Source: Paraburkholderia tropica (GTDB lineage Bacteria; Pseudomonadota; Gammaproteobacteria; Burkholderiales; Burkholderiaceae). From it: a stretch of 64,000 bases of DNA. The notes under the pieces were generated by a model, which searched no databases, had not been told where the DNA came from, and saw only the letters and a program-made list of their open reading frames with translations. The stretch lies in contig NZ_CAJZAR010000030.1 in assembly GCF_914484835.1 (NCBI RefSeq), forward strand, positions 1 through 64,000. The letters run 5' to 3'. Positions 8,778 through 18,498 of this stretch are shown here, one piece after another; within the stretch, counting starts at the first letter, position 1, and every line of letters begins with the position of its first letter. The translations under genes and the position numbers were made by a program.

Positions 8778-9602
8778 TTAACGCGCGATTTCGTCTTCGA
8801 TCGCGAACAGTTTGCGCAGATGATGCGCCACGCCCGCTTCGAAGTTGTTGCCGATGCGCGGCACCTGCGGCAAACGCGCGATCAGATCGGGATTCGCGTT
8901 GTTCATCATGAACGGATGACCCGCCGTTTCGAGCATGTCGATGTCGTTCATGTTGTCGCCGAAAGCAACACAGCGCGCGGCTTCCGCATTGAGTCGCTCG
9001 AGCACGACGCGCAGCGCGCGGCCCTTCGACACGCCCGCGACCATCACTTCGAGACAGTCGGGCAGCGAGTAGGTGATGTAGAGCGCGTCGCCGAACTCGC
9101 GTTCGAGGCTGTGTCTCACATGCGCGAGATCGGCCGGTTCGCCGATATACAGCGCCTTCGCGATGCCCGCGCCGCCGAGCGACGCGAGATCGTCCGTGAC
9201 GTTATACGTAAAGCCCGAGTCCTGATGGAAGGCGAGCAGTTCGCGCGCGTCGCGGTCGATGAACCATTCCTTGTCGGTGTAGAGGCTCACGATCACGCGG
9301 CCATGCGCGCCCACGGTGTCGGGCGCGACGAGGCGGCGGATCATCGGCTCGGGCAGATTGCTCGCGTGGATCAGCGCGTCGTCGGGCGCATGCACGCGCG
9401 CGCCGTTCGAGGTGATCAGATACGCGGGCACGCCCAGCACGCCGCGAATGGCCGCGACGTCGCAGTAATGGCGGCCGGTCGCGATGATGAACTGGATGCC
9501 CTGGGCGTCGAGCGTCTGGAGCGTGGCAACCGTGAACGGATCGACCTGATGGTCGGCGTTGAGCAGCGTTCCGTCGAGATCGGTTGCGATGACCTTGTAC
9601 AT
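8778..9602 (-). CDS. Cof-type HAD-IIB phosphatase
   Basis: A 274-residue cytoplasmic haloacid-dehalogenase phosphatase. Motif I is ATDLDGTLL with the nucleophile Asp8 and the acid/base Asp10, motif II is IIATGR, and the C-terminal motif IV is FGDNMNDIDML. These, with the cap between them, place it in the Cof/YidA sugar-phosphatase subgroup. The physiological substrate cannot be told from sequence. It lies 133 bp downstream of a sugar kinase gene on the same strand, so a joint role in sugar-phosphate metabolism is plausible. Confidence 0.88.
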   Translation of the reverse strand: MYKVIATDLDGTLLNADHQVDPFTVATLQTLDAQGIQFIIATGRHYCDVAAIRGVLGVPAYLITSNGARVHAPDDALIHASNLPEPMIRRLVAPDTVGAHGRVIVSLYTDKEWFIDRDARELLAFHQDSGFTYNVTDDLASLGGAGIAKALYIGEPADLAHVRHSLEREFGDALYITYSLPDCLEVMVAGVSKGRALRVVLERLNAEAARCVAFGDNMNDIDMLETAGHPFMMNNANPDLIARLPQVPRIGNNFEAGVAHHLRKLFAIEDEIAR

Positions 9603-9735
9603 GGCAATTCAGTCGATGAGCGGGGAAACCCAGAATGCTAGCACCTTGTGCGAGGCGGCGTGGCAGCGGCGGGGTGAGCCGCACGGCGCTGCCCGCGCCG
9701 CGCGCTCAAACGGTTTCGACCCGATTCAAATACCT

Positions 9736-10620
9736 TCAAGCGCGTCCGAGCCGCGCCGCTTCGCGCTGGGCGAGACGCAGCGCGCCGCTCGCGGAATCGG
9801 CCAGCGGCGCGCGCAGACGTTCGCGCACGGTTTCCGGCACCCATTCGCGCAAAGGCTGACCGAGGCCACCGGCGAGCGCGGCGGGCAGCGACGCCGCCGG
9901 ATCGAGCGCATCGATCAGCCGCGCGACGGCCTCGCCGGCTTCCGCCAGCAGCTTGCGCACGAACGGATGCTCGCGATGCGCGAGCACCACGGGCGCAAGG
10001 CTCGCGTAGGCGGTCTGGTTGGCCGCGCACTGCCAGACGATCAGGCTCTCGCGATCGCTCGATTGCGTTTGCGCGAGCAGCGCCTGCGAGAGCGCGTCGG
10101 GCTTGACGCGGCCGTCGAGCGACTGCTGCGCCCAGGCGATCGCGCGCAGACCGAACCACGCGCCGCTCGCTTCGTCGCCGGACGGAAAGCCGAAGCCGCC
10201 GGCGATTCGGCACACGCCCTGGTCATCGAGCGCTGCCGCGATGCTGCCGGTGCCGAGCGCGACCACCACGCCGGGTTCGCCGCCGTAGGCGCCGAGCAGC
10301 GTGGTGTAGACGTCGCTTTCGACCACGAGGCCCGCGACCGGCGGCGCAGTGGCGAGAAACGGCGCGAGCCAGTCGGGATTGTTCACGCCCGCGAGCCCGC
10401 AGCCGAGCACGCAGCGCGACCAGTCGAACGCGATGCCGGCCTGCGCGAACGCGCCGCGCGCGCCTTCCTCAATCGCCTGCCAGGCGCGCGCGATGCCGAG
10501 GCCGAGCCCCGACGGTCCCGCCGACGCCCGCGCGATCTCCTCGCCCTGAACGTTGCCGAGCGCGACGCGCGTGCCGGTGCCGCCGCCGTCCACGCCGATC
10601 AACCAGGTCTCTGTCTGCAT
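9736..10620 (-). CDS. BadF/BadG/BcrA/BcrD-type ATPase, probable N-acetylglucosamine or glucosamine kinase
   Basis: A 294-residue ASKHA-fold kinase. The phosphate-1 loop is IGVDGGGTGTRVALG at the N-terminus and the second phosphate/adenosine region is VVVALGTGSIAAAL. Conserved glycines continue with GGFGFPSGDEASGAWFG, typical of GlcNAc kinase-like members. It probably phosphorylates an amino sugar in the cytoplasm with ATP. A role in peptidoglycan recycling or chitin-sugar use is suggested by family only. Confidence 0.8.
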   Translation of the reverse strand: MQTETWLIGVDGGGTGTRVALGNVQGEEIARASAGPSGLGLGIARAWQAIEEGARGAFAQAGIAFDWSRCVLGCGLAGVNNPDWLAPFLATAPPVAGLVVESDVYTTLLGAYGGEPGVVVALGTGSIAAALDDQGVCRIAGGFGFPSGDEASGAWFGLRAIAWAQQSLDGRVKPDALSQALLAQTQSSDRESLIVWQCAANQTAYASLAPVVLAHREHPFVRKLLAEAGEAVARLIDALDPAASLPAALAGGLGQPLREWVPETVRERLRAPLADSASGALRLAQREAARLGRA

Positions 10621-10910
10621 AGTGTTTGCCGCGCCGCGCGCGCCGTTGAATGTTGAATCGATGTTTTGCCGAAGTTGAGCCGAAGTTTCGCCGATACATC
10701 ACGAAACCGCGAAATCCCGCCGTGCCGCAGAGACTAACGGCTTGGCGGCGTTCGCACAATTAGCCGGACGGCCAGGTGGCGCGGCGAGCGCGATCCTCTA
10801 TCCTTGCCTGGCGCAATAGACTAAACAGACTGCAACACAGACCAAAACGCAGATCAAAACGCGCCACGACCGGACAACACCGCACGCGCCACTGGCCAGG
10901 AGAACTCAAC

Positions 10911-11549
10911 GTGACACACCGCTGCAACTGGGTGACGAGCGATGCACTCGCGCGCTACCACGACGAAGAGTGGGGCGTGCCTTCGCGCGACGACCAGCAC
11001 CTCTACGAAATGCTCATTCTCGAAGGCGCGCAGGCGGGGCTGTCGTGGTCGACGATCCTGAACAAGCGCGAAGGTTATCGCCGCGCGTTCGCGGGCTTCG
11101 ACGTCGACAAGGTCGCGCGCTTCACGCCGAAGCACGTTGAAGCGCTCATGCAGGACGCCTCGATCGTGCGCAACCGCGCCAAGATCGAAGCGACCATTCT
11201 CAATGCGCGCGCCGTGCAGCAGATTCGCGCCGAGCACGGCTCGCTCGCGCAGTTCATCTGGTCATTCGTCGACGACACGCCCATTCAAAACGACCTCGCG
11301 TCGTATCGCGATGCGCCCACGTCCACGGAAGTTTCAGACGCGCTCAGCAAGGCGCTCAAGCAGTACGGCTGCAAGTTCATTGGCACGACGATCTGCTATG
11401 CGTTCATGCAGGCGGTCGGCATGGTGAACGACCACGAACGCGATTGCAGTTGCCGCGCCGCCTGTGCCGCGCTCGGCGGCGTCAAGCCAAAAGCGAAGGC
11501 GAAGACCAGGGCGGCACCCGCGAAATCGCGCGCGCAAGCCGCTACTTGA
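10911..11549 (+). CDS. tag: DNA-3-methyladenine glycosylase I
   Basis: Tag removes 3-methyladenine from alkylated DNA in base excision repair. The 212-residue protein has the N-terminal Cys5 and His17 (RCNWVTS, RYHDEEWGVP) and the C-terminal HERDCSCR, which together form the structural zinc site. The catalytic-core segment AGLSWSTILNKREGYRRAF is also present. The start is a GTG at 10911, with AGGAG ten bases upstream. The longer reading from 10776 lacks family character. The C-terminal tail is a basic Ala/Lys/Arg-rich stretch. Confidence 0.93.
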   Translation: MTHRCNWVTSDALARYHDEEWGVPSRDDQHLYEMLILEGAQAGLSWSTILNKREGYRRAFAGFDVDKVARFTPKHVEALMQDASIVRNRAKIEATILNARAVQQIRAEHGSLAQFIWSFVDDTPIQNDLASYRDAPTSTEVSDALSKALKQYGCKFIGTTICYAFMQAVGMVNDHERDCSCRAACAALGGVKPKAKAKTRAAPAKSRAQAAT

Positions 11550-11599
11550 TGCGAGCCGCCTGAACGCGCGATCAACGAAACCCGCGCAGAAATGCAAAC

Positions 11600-11632
11600 G
11601 GCGGCGCAGCTTCTTTCGAAGCATGCGCCGCC
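11600..11632 (-). terminator. Probable terminator hairpin downstream of rpsU
   Basis: GGCGGCGCA and TGCGCCGCC form a 9-bp outer stem around an inner GCTT/AAGC stem with one bulged base. On the minus strand it lies 34 bp after the rpsU stop and is followed by the weak T-rich sequence GTTTGCATTTC. The T-run is poor, so this is tentative. Confidence 0.5.
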
Positions 11633-11665
11633 GTCTGGCGGAACGCCGAAGCGCTGAAAAAGCTC

Positions 11666-11878
11666 TTAGTGGAGCTTCTTCGGCAGCATCTGGCTACGCA
11701 GGCGCTTGTGCAGGCGCTTGACTGCAGCAGCCTTCTTGCGCTTACGAACGGCTGTCGGCTTTTCGTACGATTGGCGCTCACGCAGTTCAGCGATCAGGCC
11801 GTTCTTTTCGATTGCGCGGCGGAAGCGGCGGATAGCCACTTCAAACGGCTCGTTTTCCTTCAGAAGAATCGTCGTCAT
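11666..11878 (-). CDS. rpsU: 30S ribosomal protein S21
   Basis: A 70-residue basic ribosomal protein, [20 protein letters not shown] at the N-terminus and a highly basic C-terminus ([18 protein letters not shown]). S21 helps the 30S subunit start translation on mRNA with a Shine-Dalgarno. Length fits exactly. It is not followed here by dnaG/rpoD, so it is one of the isolated S21 copies common in Burkholderiales. The upstream 426-bp gap (11879-12304) carries its promoter and no other gene I can support. Confidence 0.96.
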   Translation of the reverse strand: MTTILLKENEPFEVAIRRFRRAIEKNGLIAELRERQSYEKPTAVRKRKKAAAVKRLHKRLRSQMLPKKLH

Positions 11879-12304
11879 GTATTTCCTAACTCAAAACACT
11901 TGATATGTTCAAAGGCGCAAACGTCGAATGACGTTTCACGCACCGGCCCTCCGGTCGTTCGCCACACGGGGGCTGAACGAGAGGCAAGGCGGCCACGGAG
12001 GCCGGAAAAGAGAAGTAGGGGGTTCACAGCGGAACGCGATCAGGTTGACCTTGCTGCAACACACCTGACCGCCGGTTTGCGGCCGCCAACAGTAACGAAC
12101 ACGGCAACAAAACAGGCAAAGATCTCAATTCACTCTCAATGATATCAGGAAACGATCTTGCAGACCACACTTTCTTGATTCTACTCAGTGACTTGCGTGG
12201 CGGGCGGCGTCCGGCCCGTCCGCCATGTCCGTTAGGACACCTGGATTAACCGCCCAGCGCCGCTCGCGCGGCCGTCAGGCGGTCGTTCGCCGGCAATCGT
12301 CTGA

Positions 12305-13246
12305 TCAGGCACTCGCGTCGTTGAGCGCCTGGATATCCGCCGGGTCGAGTTTGAGGCGCACCGCCGCGACGAGACTTTCGAGTTGTTCAAGCGACGTCGC
12401 GCTCGCGATCGGCGCCGTGATGCTCGGACGCGCGATCAGCCACGCGAGCGCCACCGCCGCGAGCGTGCTGCCGTGGCGTTCCGCCACGAAATCGAGCGCC
12501 GCGAGAATGCGGATGCCGCGGTGATCCAGATACTTCTCCACGCGCGAGCCGCGCGCGCTCTTGGACAGATCCTCGCGCGAACGATATTTACCCGACAGAA
12601 AGCCGCTTGCGAGGCTGTAATAGGGCACGACCGCAATCTGCTGGGCCAGCGCGACCGGTTCCAGATCGGCTTCATAGGCGGCGCGGTCGTACAGGTTGTA
12701 CTCCGGCTGCATGATCTGGTACTTCGGCAGGCCGTGCTTCTGCGCGACCGCGAGCGCTTCCTCGATGCGCGCGCCCGTATAGTTCGACGCGCCCGCCACG
12801 CGAATCTTGCCGGCGTCGATCAGACGCTGGTATGCGCCCAGCGTTTCTTCGAGCGGCACCTTCTGGTCATCTTCGTGCGAGAAATACACGTCGATGTAAT
12901 CGGTCTGCAGGCGGCGCAGCGAATCCTCTACAGCAGCCTCGATGTTCGCGGCCGAGAGGCCAGGACGGCACGCCGACTTCGCGACCTTGGTGGCGATCAC
13001 CACCTTGTCGCGCTTGCCGCTGCGCGCGAGCCACTTGCCGATGATCGTCTCCGACTCGCCGCCCTCGTTGCCCGGCACCCAGGCGGAGTAGACGTCGGCG
13101 GTATCGATGAAGTTCAGGCCCGCGTCGGTGAAGGCGTCGAGAATCGAGAACGAGGTGGCTTCGTCGGCGGTCCAGCCGAACACGTTGCCGCCGAACATGA
13201 GCGGTGCGACCTGCAAGGCGGAAGTGCCGATCCTGCGTTGTTCCAT
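12305..13246 (-). CDS. Aldo/keto reductase
   Basis: A 313-residue NAD(P)H-dependent oxidoreductase with a TIM-barrel fold. The catalytic tetrad is readable: Asp and Tyr in FIDTADVYSAW, Lys in VVIATKVAKS and His in DVYFSHEDD. The cofactor-end motif is near PIASATSLEQLESL. It resembles the YajO/general-stress AKR group, and the natural substrate is unknown. The ATG at 13246 begins the conserved MEQRRIGTSALQVAPLMFGG; codons further upstream do not look coding. Confidence 0.88.
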   Translation of the reverse strand: MEQRRIGTSALQVAPLMFGGNVFGWTADEATSFSILDAFTDAGLNFIDTADVYSAWVPGNEGGESETIIGKWLARSGKRDKVVIATKVAKSACRPGLSAANIEAAVEDSLRRLQTDYIDVYFSHEDDQKVPLEETLGAYQRLIDAGKIRVAGASNYTGARIEEALAVAQKHGLPKYQIMQPEYNLYDRAAYEADLEPVALAQQIAVVPYYSLASGFLSGKYRSREDLSKSARGSRVEKYLDHRGIRILAALDFVAERHGSTLAAVALAWLIARPSITAPIASATSLEQLESLVAAVRLKLDPADIQALNDASA

Positions 13247-13475
13247 GGTGGCTCCAGATTGAGGTGGGCAAACGGCTGCGGGCCGGCCGCGTGGGCGGAC
13301 CCAAGACGGCTGAGCATACGCCGCCTTGTGCCTGCTTGCAGCGAGCCATCGCACAACGCCTGAAACCATCGCGCGGATGCCATGACCGTCCGCGCCCTCA
13401 CCGATGCGCGCCGCCCGGCGCTTTAGCCGCGCCTTGCGTCCTCACACCTCAATTCGCGCACCGTCGCGCGTCCCA

Positions 13476-14576
13476 TCAAGCCGAAACCCTGCTGCAAAAC
13501 GCCAGCGCGGCCCCGACGATCTGGTGCATGTCGTAGTAGCGATACTCGGCGAGTCGTCCGCCGAAATGGACCTTGTGACCCAGCGCGTCCGCCAGCGCAC
13601 GATAGCGTTGGTAGAGCCCGTCGTTCGTGTCGTTGTTCACGGGGTAGTACTCGATCTGGCCTCGCTCCCACGACGCAGGATATTCGCGCGTCACCAGCGT
13701 CTTGTCGGCCTTCAGACTCAAATCGAAATGCTTGTGTTCAATGACACGCGTCCACGGCACCGACTGCTCCGTGTAATTGATCACCGCGTTGCCCTGATAG
13801 TCGCGTACCGGAAGCAGCTCGCGCTCGAAGCGCAAGGAGCGGTATTCGAGCGTGCCCAGCCGATAATCGAAAAAGGCATCGAGCGCGCCCGTGTAGATGA
13901 CCATGTCATAGGACTTCATCCACGCGTCGCGGTCGGCGTTGAAATCGACGCCGGTTTCCACGTCGGCGCGCTCCAGCATCTTTTCGATAATCGCCGTATA
14001 GCCGCCGACCGGAATGCCCTGATTCCGGTCATTGAAATAGTTGTCGTCGAACGTGAAGCGCACCGGAAGCCGCTTCACCGCCGCCGCGGGCATCTCGCTC
14101 GGATGCCGTCCCCACTGCTTGGCCGTGTAGCCCTCGATGAACAGCTTGTAGAGCGTCGGACCAATCGCGGAAAGGCAGAACTCCTCCATATTCGCGGGAT
14201 TGTCGTTCGCGACAAGCTCGGCCGCGAGGCGCTCGCGCGCCGCTTCCGGCGTGCGCGTGCCGAACACCTGGTACAGCGTCAGCAGATTGATCGGAAAGCT
14301 GTACAGCGCGTCGCCGTGCGCAACCTTGACGCGATTGACGTAGTGGTTGAACTCCGCGAACTGCCGAATGTAATTCCAGATCTTCTCGGAATTGGTGTGA
14401 AAAATATGCGCGCCGTAGACGTGCTCGTGACAGTCGGCGGCTTCCTCGTATCGCGTGAAGACGTTGCCGCCAATGTGCGCCCGCTTCTCGATCACCTTGC
14501 ACGTATGGCCCTGCCGGCCCAGCTCATACGCGCAAATCGATCCATACAGGCCGGAGCCAACGATCAGAATATTCAT
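13476..14576 (-). CDS. glf: UDP-galactopyranose mutase
   Basis: Glf is a flavoenzyme that interconverts UDP-galactopyranose and UDP-galactofuranose in the cytoplasm. The 366-residue protein starts with the FAD dinucleotide motif ILIVGSGLYGSICAYELG, then GGNVFTRYEEAADCHEHVYGAHIFHTN as in bacterial UGMs. Further UGM segments are GYTAKQWGRHPSEMP and TFDDNYFNDRNQGIPVGGY. It starts 12 bp after the large TPR/GT41 gene on the same strand, so the two are co-transcribed. This suggests that a galactofuranose donor is made for a nearby transferase. Confidence 0.93.
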   Translation of the reverse strand: MNILIVGSGLYGSICAYELGRQGHTCKVIEKRAHIGGNVFTRYEEAADCHEHVYGAHIFHTNSEKIWNYIRQFAEFNHYVNRVKVAHGDALYSFPINLLTLYQVFGTRTPEAARERLAAELVANDNPANMEEFCLSAIGPTLYKLFIEGYTAKQWGRHPSEMPAAAVKRLPVRFTFDDNYFNDRNQGIPVGGYTAIIEKMLERADVETGVDFNADRDAWMKSYDMVIYTGALDAFFDYRLGTLEYRSLRFERELLPVRDYQGNAVINYTEQSVPWTRVIEHKHFDLSLKADKTLVTREYPASWERGQIEYYPVNNDTNDGLYQRYRALADALGHKVHFGGRLAEYRYYDMHQIVGAALAFCSRVSA

Positions 14577-14588
14577 CGTGCAGGTGCT

Positions 14589-17500
14589 TCAGGTGCGTGA
14601 CTGTTTGTCGAAAAAGGCCGTCTTGACCTGCAGGGCGAACTCGTCGACTTCCATCAGCACGCGCTGGCGATACAAGCGCTGCTTCGCGAAGTGCTCGGCA
14701 TGGCGCGCCAGCACCGTGGTGATCTTCGCGTGCAGCAGCCCGCTTTCGATGTCCTGCTCGCGGAACAGGTAGAACGAATCGAGCGGATGATCGGCGTAGC
14801 AGCTCGCGGCGCCGCGTTCGTGCAGGAACACGACCGCGCCGGACACGGCGGCTTCGCGCGGCACGCGATCCTTGCCCGGATGATGGCCGAAGTCGATATA
14901 GACGGCGCACTGCGCCAGCGTCGCGCGAACCTGCTCGCGCGACATGTTCTGGATCGGCGCAACCGGCAGATCGCGGTGCTGGTTGACGAACCGCGTTGCC
15001 AGCGCGCCGCCCTTGCGCGGGAAGAACCCGATGAGTCTTCGAGCCGGCGCCGACGCGCTCAGATCCGCGTTCAGATAGTCGCGATTGATGAAGTCGAACA
15101 GGGGCAGCACTTCGCGCGCGCCGTGCCGTTCGAGGAAGCGGCGTGCGTAATCCGACTGATAAAAATGGATGATGCCCGGCTCGCGCAGCAGTTCCGACGC
15201 ATAGGCCGGGTCCGCCAGTTCGGGAATCGAGCCAATCGCGTTGTCCACCGAGAGCCACCAGACGGCGCGTTTCGCGCCGGGGAATGTGCGCGCACGCGCG
15301 GCCTGGACCTCGGGGAAGATGATCAGCGTGCCGGGGTTCAGCGGCGCCTCTTTCAGCGGCGTCGGTGCGTAGCGCGCGTAAGCGGCTTCGAATTCGGCGT
15401 TGGGCGCATAGGCGGCGCGCAGAAAGTGGCCGTCTTCAGCGAGCGTCGAGCCTTGACCGTAGTACGCCATCTGCGCGTTGCCGCCGTTGGCGTTGATGAC
15501 CTGAGCCAACTGATGCAGCGCTTCCGGGCCGCCCGTGGTCACGACGGGGCACAGCACCACGACCTGCTCGTAGCAAGGCTGCAACGCCGTCGACGTCGTT
15601 GCCGACGCGGCATCGATCTGGGCGATGGCGGTCGTCGCGGCAATCGCTGCTTGCGCTACGGCGACGTGCGCGTGCTCCGTGACAGGCGAACGCGCTGCGG
15701 GAGCAGGTTCGGGGATCACGACCGGCGCCGCGGCCATGTCGGCCTGCGCCGGCTCGGCAAGCATCGAAGCCGGCGTCTGCGTGGCCTGCGCCTCCACTTC
15801 GAAGTGCTCGGGCGCGAGGCCGTCGCACCAGCGCTGCCACATGATGCGGAACGCGCGCGACGCCGAATCGGCGATCGCCTCCGCGTCGATCAGCACCGAC
15901 TGGCGGCAATACTCGCGCAGCTCGCTGCGCACGATCGCGAGCGCCGTCGGGTCCGCGGCCAGCGCGGCGCACTTGCGCACGAAATCGTCCTTGTCCTGCG
16001 CGACGAACGCCGCGTCGAGGCCGAGCAGCGTGAGCCAGCCGGTGCTGCTGCGGCTCGCCATCGAGTCGCCGGGCAGCGTCATGGTGGGCACGCCCATCCA
16101 CAGCGCCTGCATGGTCGTGGTCGAATTGCCGAACGGGAACGTATCGAGACAGACGTCGATCACGTTGTGCTGCTGCAGATAGGTCGTGACGCCCGCGCGT
16201 TGCAGGAAGCTGATGCGGCTCACGTCGATGCCTTCGTCGACGAACATCTGCGTCAGCTTGATCATCTGATCCTTGGCCGCCACCGCGCCGATGATCATGC
16301 GCGAATCGGGCACCTCGCGCAGCACGCGCGCCCAGAGCGCCACGACGTCCTTGCTGATCTTGACGATCCGGCTGAAGCTGCCGAACGTGATGTGGCCGTT
16401 CTTCAGCGCGGGCAGTTCATTGACGGCCGGCGCGTCGGGGTGCGGCTTGAACGGCGCGAGCGCCGGCAGGAACACGAGCTTCTCCGAGAAGCGGCTCTCG
16501 AACGCCTCGAACGGCGTGACGAAGCGATCCGACAAGTAGTAGTCGACCGAATCCAGACCCGTCGTGGACGGATTGCCGATCCAGCTCGCCTGCACGGGCG
16601 CCGGCTTGTGCGCGAAGGCCACCATGCGGTTGCGGCCGGTATGGCCGGACAGATCGATCAGGATGTCGATGCGATCGTCGCGGATCTTCTGCGCCACGGC
16701 CTGATCGTTCATGCCGAACACTTCGGTCCACGTCTGCGCGTGGCGGCGGATGCGGTCGGTGAACGCGTCCGTCATCAGGTAATTCGAGTAGATGTGCAGC
16801 GACAGGCTCGAATCGCGCGCCAGATGCTCCAGCACCGACAGGAAGAAGTACGCAACGGGGTGATTGATCAGGTCGCCCGACACGAAGCCGATCCGCAGTT
16901 GCCGCGCCGGATCGCGATCGTTCGCGTGCGCGACGCGCTGCCCGAGCAGCGGCGCTTCATGACGCGCGGCGAATTCGCGGAACTCCGCGAACAGGCTGGC
17001 CGCGTCGAAGTCGGGCTTGTGCATCAGATAGAACAGCAGGTTGCTGTGCGTCGACGCCTGCATCGGCGCCAGTTCGAGCGCGCGGCGATAGGCGGCTTCC
17101 GCTTCGTCGAACAGCCCGTGCTTGCCGAGCGCGGTCGCGAGCGCGTCGATTTCGATCGCATTGGTCGGCGCAAGCTCGACGGCGCGCCGCAATTCGGCGA
17201 AGCCTTCGTCGATCCGGCCCAGTTCCAGCAAGGACGAACCCAGATTGCGATGCAGCGCCGCGTTCTCGGGATGCTTTTCGAGCACCCGTTCGCAGTGCGC
17301 CGCGGCGCGGCCGTACTGGCGCGCCACCACGAGACGGTCGGCCAGCACGAGCTGGGCAACGAGATGATTCGGCAGCAGGCGGGCGGCGTGCTCGGCGGCC
17401 TCGACCGCTTCGCCATAGTGGCCCGTGCTCTGCAGGACGCGGCCCAGTTCGATCCAGCAATCGCCATGCGCCGGATATTGCTGCGTCAGGCGACGTCCGG

Positions 17501-18146
17501 CCTTCAGCGCCGCGTCGAGTTTGCCGCTGCTGACGAGTTGCTGGAACTGGCGAATTTCCTTGGCGCTCGCTCGGCGAACGTCGAGTTTCACGCGCTTGTC
17601 CGCTTCGTCGGACTCGGGCGCGGCTTCTTCGGTTGCGCTTTCGGCCACGGCCTCGGCAGCGCCCTCATCGTCGGCGCTCGCCACGGCCACGGCGGCGGTT
17701 TCCGGCGCAGGCGCCGCGACGACCGGCGCGTCTTCTTCGCCTTCGATACGCGCGCGCAGCGTCTGGACGGCCGGCTCGGGCAGCCCGTGCTGCCGCGCGA
17801 GATCGAGCGCCATGCGCGCCGCCTCGGTCTGCTCGCTGGCGACCAGCGCGTTGATGTAATAGACCCAGATCTGTCCGTTCTTCGGCACCTGGCCGAGCGC
17901 CGCCTCGAAATGCGGCACGGCTTCGGCGGGACGCCCCGTTTGCATGAACAGCACGCCGAGGTGATAGTGCGCGTCGGCGTGATCGCCCGCGATTTGCAGC
18001 ACGGAGCGATAGAGCGCGGCGGCCGTATCGAACTGCTGCTGGCGATGATGTTCGATCGCGCTCTGCATGGCGAACGCCAGGTCGCGATTGTGCTGCGCGT
18101 CGGCCGCAGGCGAGGCCGTGCGATCGGGAGTAAGGAAGGCGGTCAT
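14589..18146 (-). CDS. Three-part glycosyltransferase: TPR, GT41 (O-GlcNAc-transferase-like) and a second C-terminal transferase-like module
   Basis: A 1185-residue protein. TPR repeats occupy about residues 35-130 and 205-395, separated by an acidic Ala/Glu-rich linker (about 135-190). A GT41 catalytic region runs from about 417 to 780, with RIGFVSGDLINHPVAYFFLS, IDLSGHTGRNRM, QASWIGNPSTTGLDSVDYYL and CLDTFPFGNSTTTMQALWMG. After another Ala/Pro linker, about residues 860-1170 form a separate domain (VVVLCPVVTTGGPEALHQLA, PREAAVSGAVVFL) that looks like a GT-B sugar transferase. Cytoplasmic Ser/Thr glycosylation of flagellin is the likely job, given fliT-fliD-fliC next door. The sugar transferred is not known. 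Confidence 0.85.
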   Translation of the reverse strand: MTAFLTPDRTASPAADAQHNRDLAFAMQSAIEHHRQQQFDTAAALYRSVLQIAGDHADAHYHLGVLFMQTGRPAEAVPHFEAALGQVPKNGQIWVYYINALVASEQTEAARMALDLARQHGLPEPAVQTLRARIEGEEDAPVVAAPAPETAAVAVASADDEGAAEAVAESATEEAAPESDEADKRVKLDVRRASAKEIRQFQQLVSSGKLDAALKAGRRLTQQYPAHGDCWIELGRVLQSTGHYGEAVEAAEHAARLLPNHLVAQLVLADRLVVARQYGRAAAHCERVLEKHPENAALHRNLGSSLLELGRIDEGFAELRRAVELAPTNAIEIDALATALGKHGLFDEAEAAYRRALELAPMQASTHSNLLFYLMHKPDFDAASLFAEFREFAARHEAPLLGQRVAHANDRDPARQLRIGFVSGDLINHPVAYFFLSVLEHLARDSSLSLHIYSNYLMTDAFTDRIRRHAQTWTEVFGMNDQAVAQKIRDDRIDILIDLSGHTGRNRMVAFAHKPAPVQASWIGNPSTTGLDSVDYYLSDRFVTPFEAFESRFSEKLVFLPALAPFKPHPDAPAVNELPALKNGHITFGSFSRIVKISKDVVALWARVLREVPDSRMIIGAVAAKDQMIKLTQMFVDEGIDVSRISFLQRAGVTTYLQQHNVIDVCLDTFPFGNSTTTMQALWMGVPTMTLPGDSMASRSSTGWLTLLGLDAAFVAQDKDDFVRKCAALAADPTALAIVRSELREYCRQSVLIDAEAIADSASRAFRIMWQRWCDGLAPEHFEVEAQATQTPASMLAEPAQADMAAAPVVIPEPAPAARSPVTEHAHVAVAQAAIAATTAIAQIDAASATTSTALQPCYEQVVVLCPVVTTGGPEALHQLAQVINANGGNAQMAYYGQGSTLAEDGHFLRAAYAPNAEFEAAYARYAPTPLKEAPLNPGTLIIFPEVQAARARTFPGAKRAVWWLSVDNAIGSIPELADPAYASELLREPGIIHFYQSDYARRFLERHGAREVLPLFDFINRDYLNADLSASAPARRLIGFFPRKGGALATRFVNQHRDLPVAPIQNMSREQVRATLAQCAVYIDFGHHPGKDRVPREAAVSGAVVFLHERGAASCYADHPLDSFYLFREQDIESGLLHAKITTVLARHAEHFAKQRLYRQRVLMEVDEFALQVKTAFFDKQSRT

Positions 18147-18498
18147 GACAAAAAGGCGCGCATGCGTCGGATAGTCGGAACCGTCAAATTATGAGGCGGG
18201 GGCTCGCGCGTCGATGGGCCGAGCTAGCGCCAAAACGGGCGCTAATTTGCCCTCGAAGTCCGTTTCGCGCGGGAAATCCGGCGAAAACGCGCGGAGTCCG
18301 AAGGGAATTAGGGAGCGCCAGATAGCGGACGGGCGCGGCCCTCCTTTCTGCCGCGCGAAGCGCGCGTGCGGCCTGCTCCCCTGCGGCGCGAAAAAAGAGC
18401 ACTTCGCAAACGATGGCCGCAAAAAAGCCCGCGCAAGGCGGGCTTCATCAACAACGTGTGCGCCGCGAAGGACGCAGCGAGCAGGAGCGACAGTCGTG
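18147..18498. other. 352-bp intergenic region between the TPR/GT41 gene and fliT
   Basis: It contains the fliT terminator at 18421-18445 and presumably the promoter of the TPR/GT41-glf pair on the minus strand. No ORF here has coding character, and I could not find a clear sigma-28 site. Confidence 0.5.
18421..18445 (-). terminator. Intrinsic terminator of fliD-fliT
   Basis: On the minus strand AAGCCCGC and GCGGGCTT form an 8-bp stem around a 5-nt loop, followed by TTTTTT. It lies 54 bp past the fliT stop and separates fliDT from the TPR/GT41 gene. Confidence 0.85.

Noticed and set aside
14691..18194. 1167-codon ORF on the + strand opposite the TPR/GT41 gene
   Set aside because: It is a mirror of the minus-strand gene caused by high-GC codon bias. 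Its protein is Arg/His/Ala-rich with no motif, while the minus strand has clear TPR and GT41 motifs.
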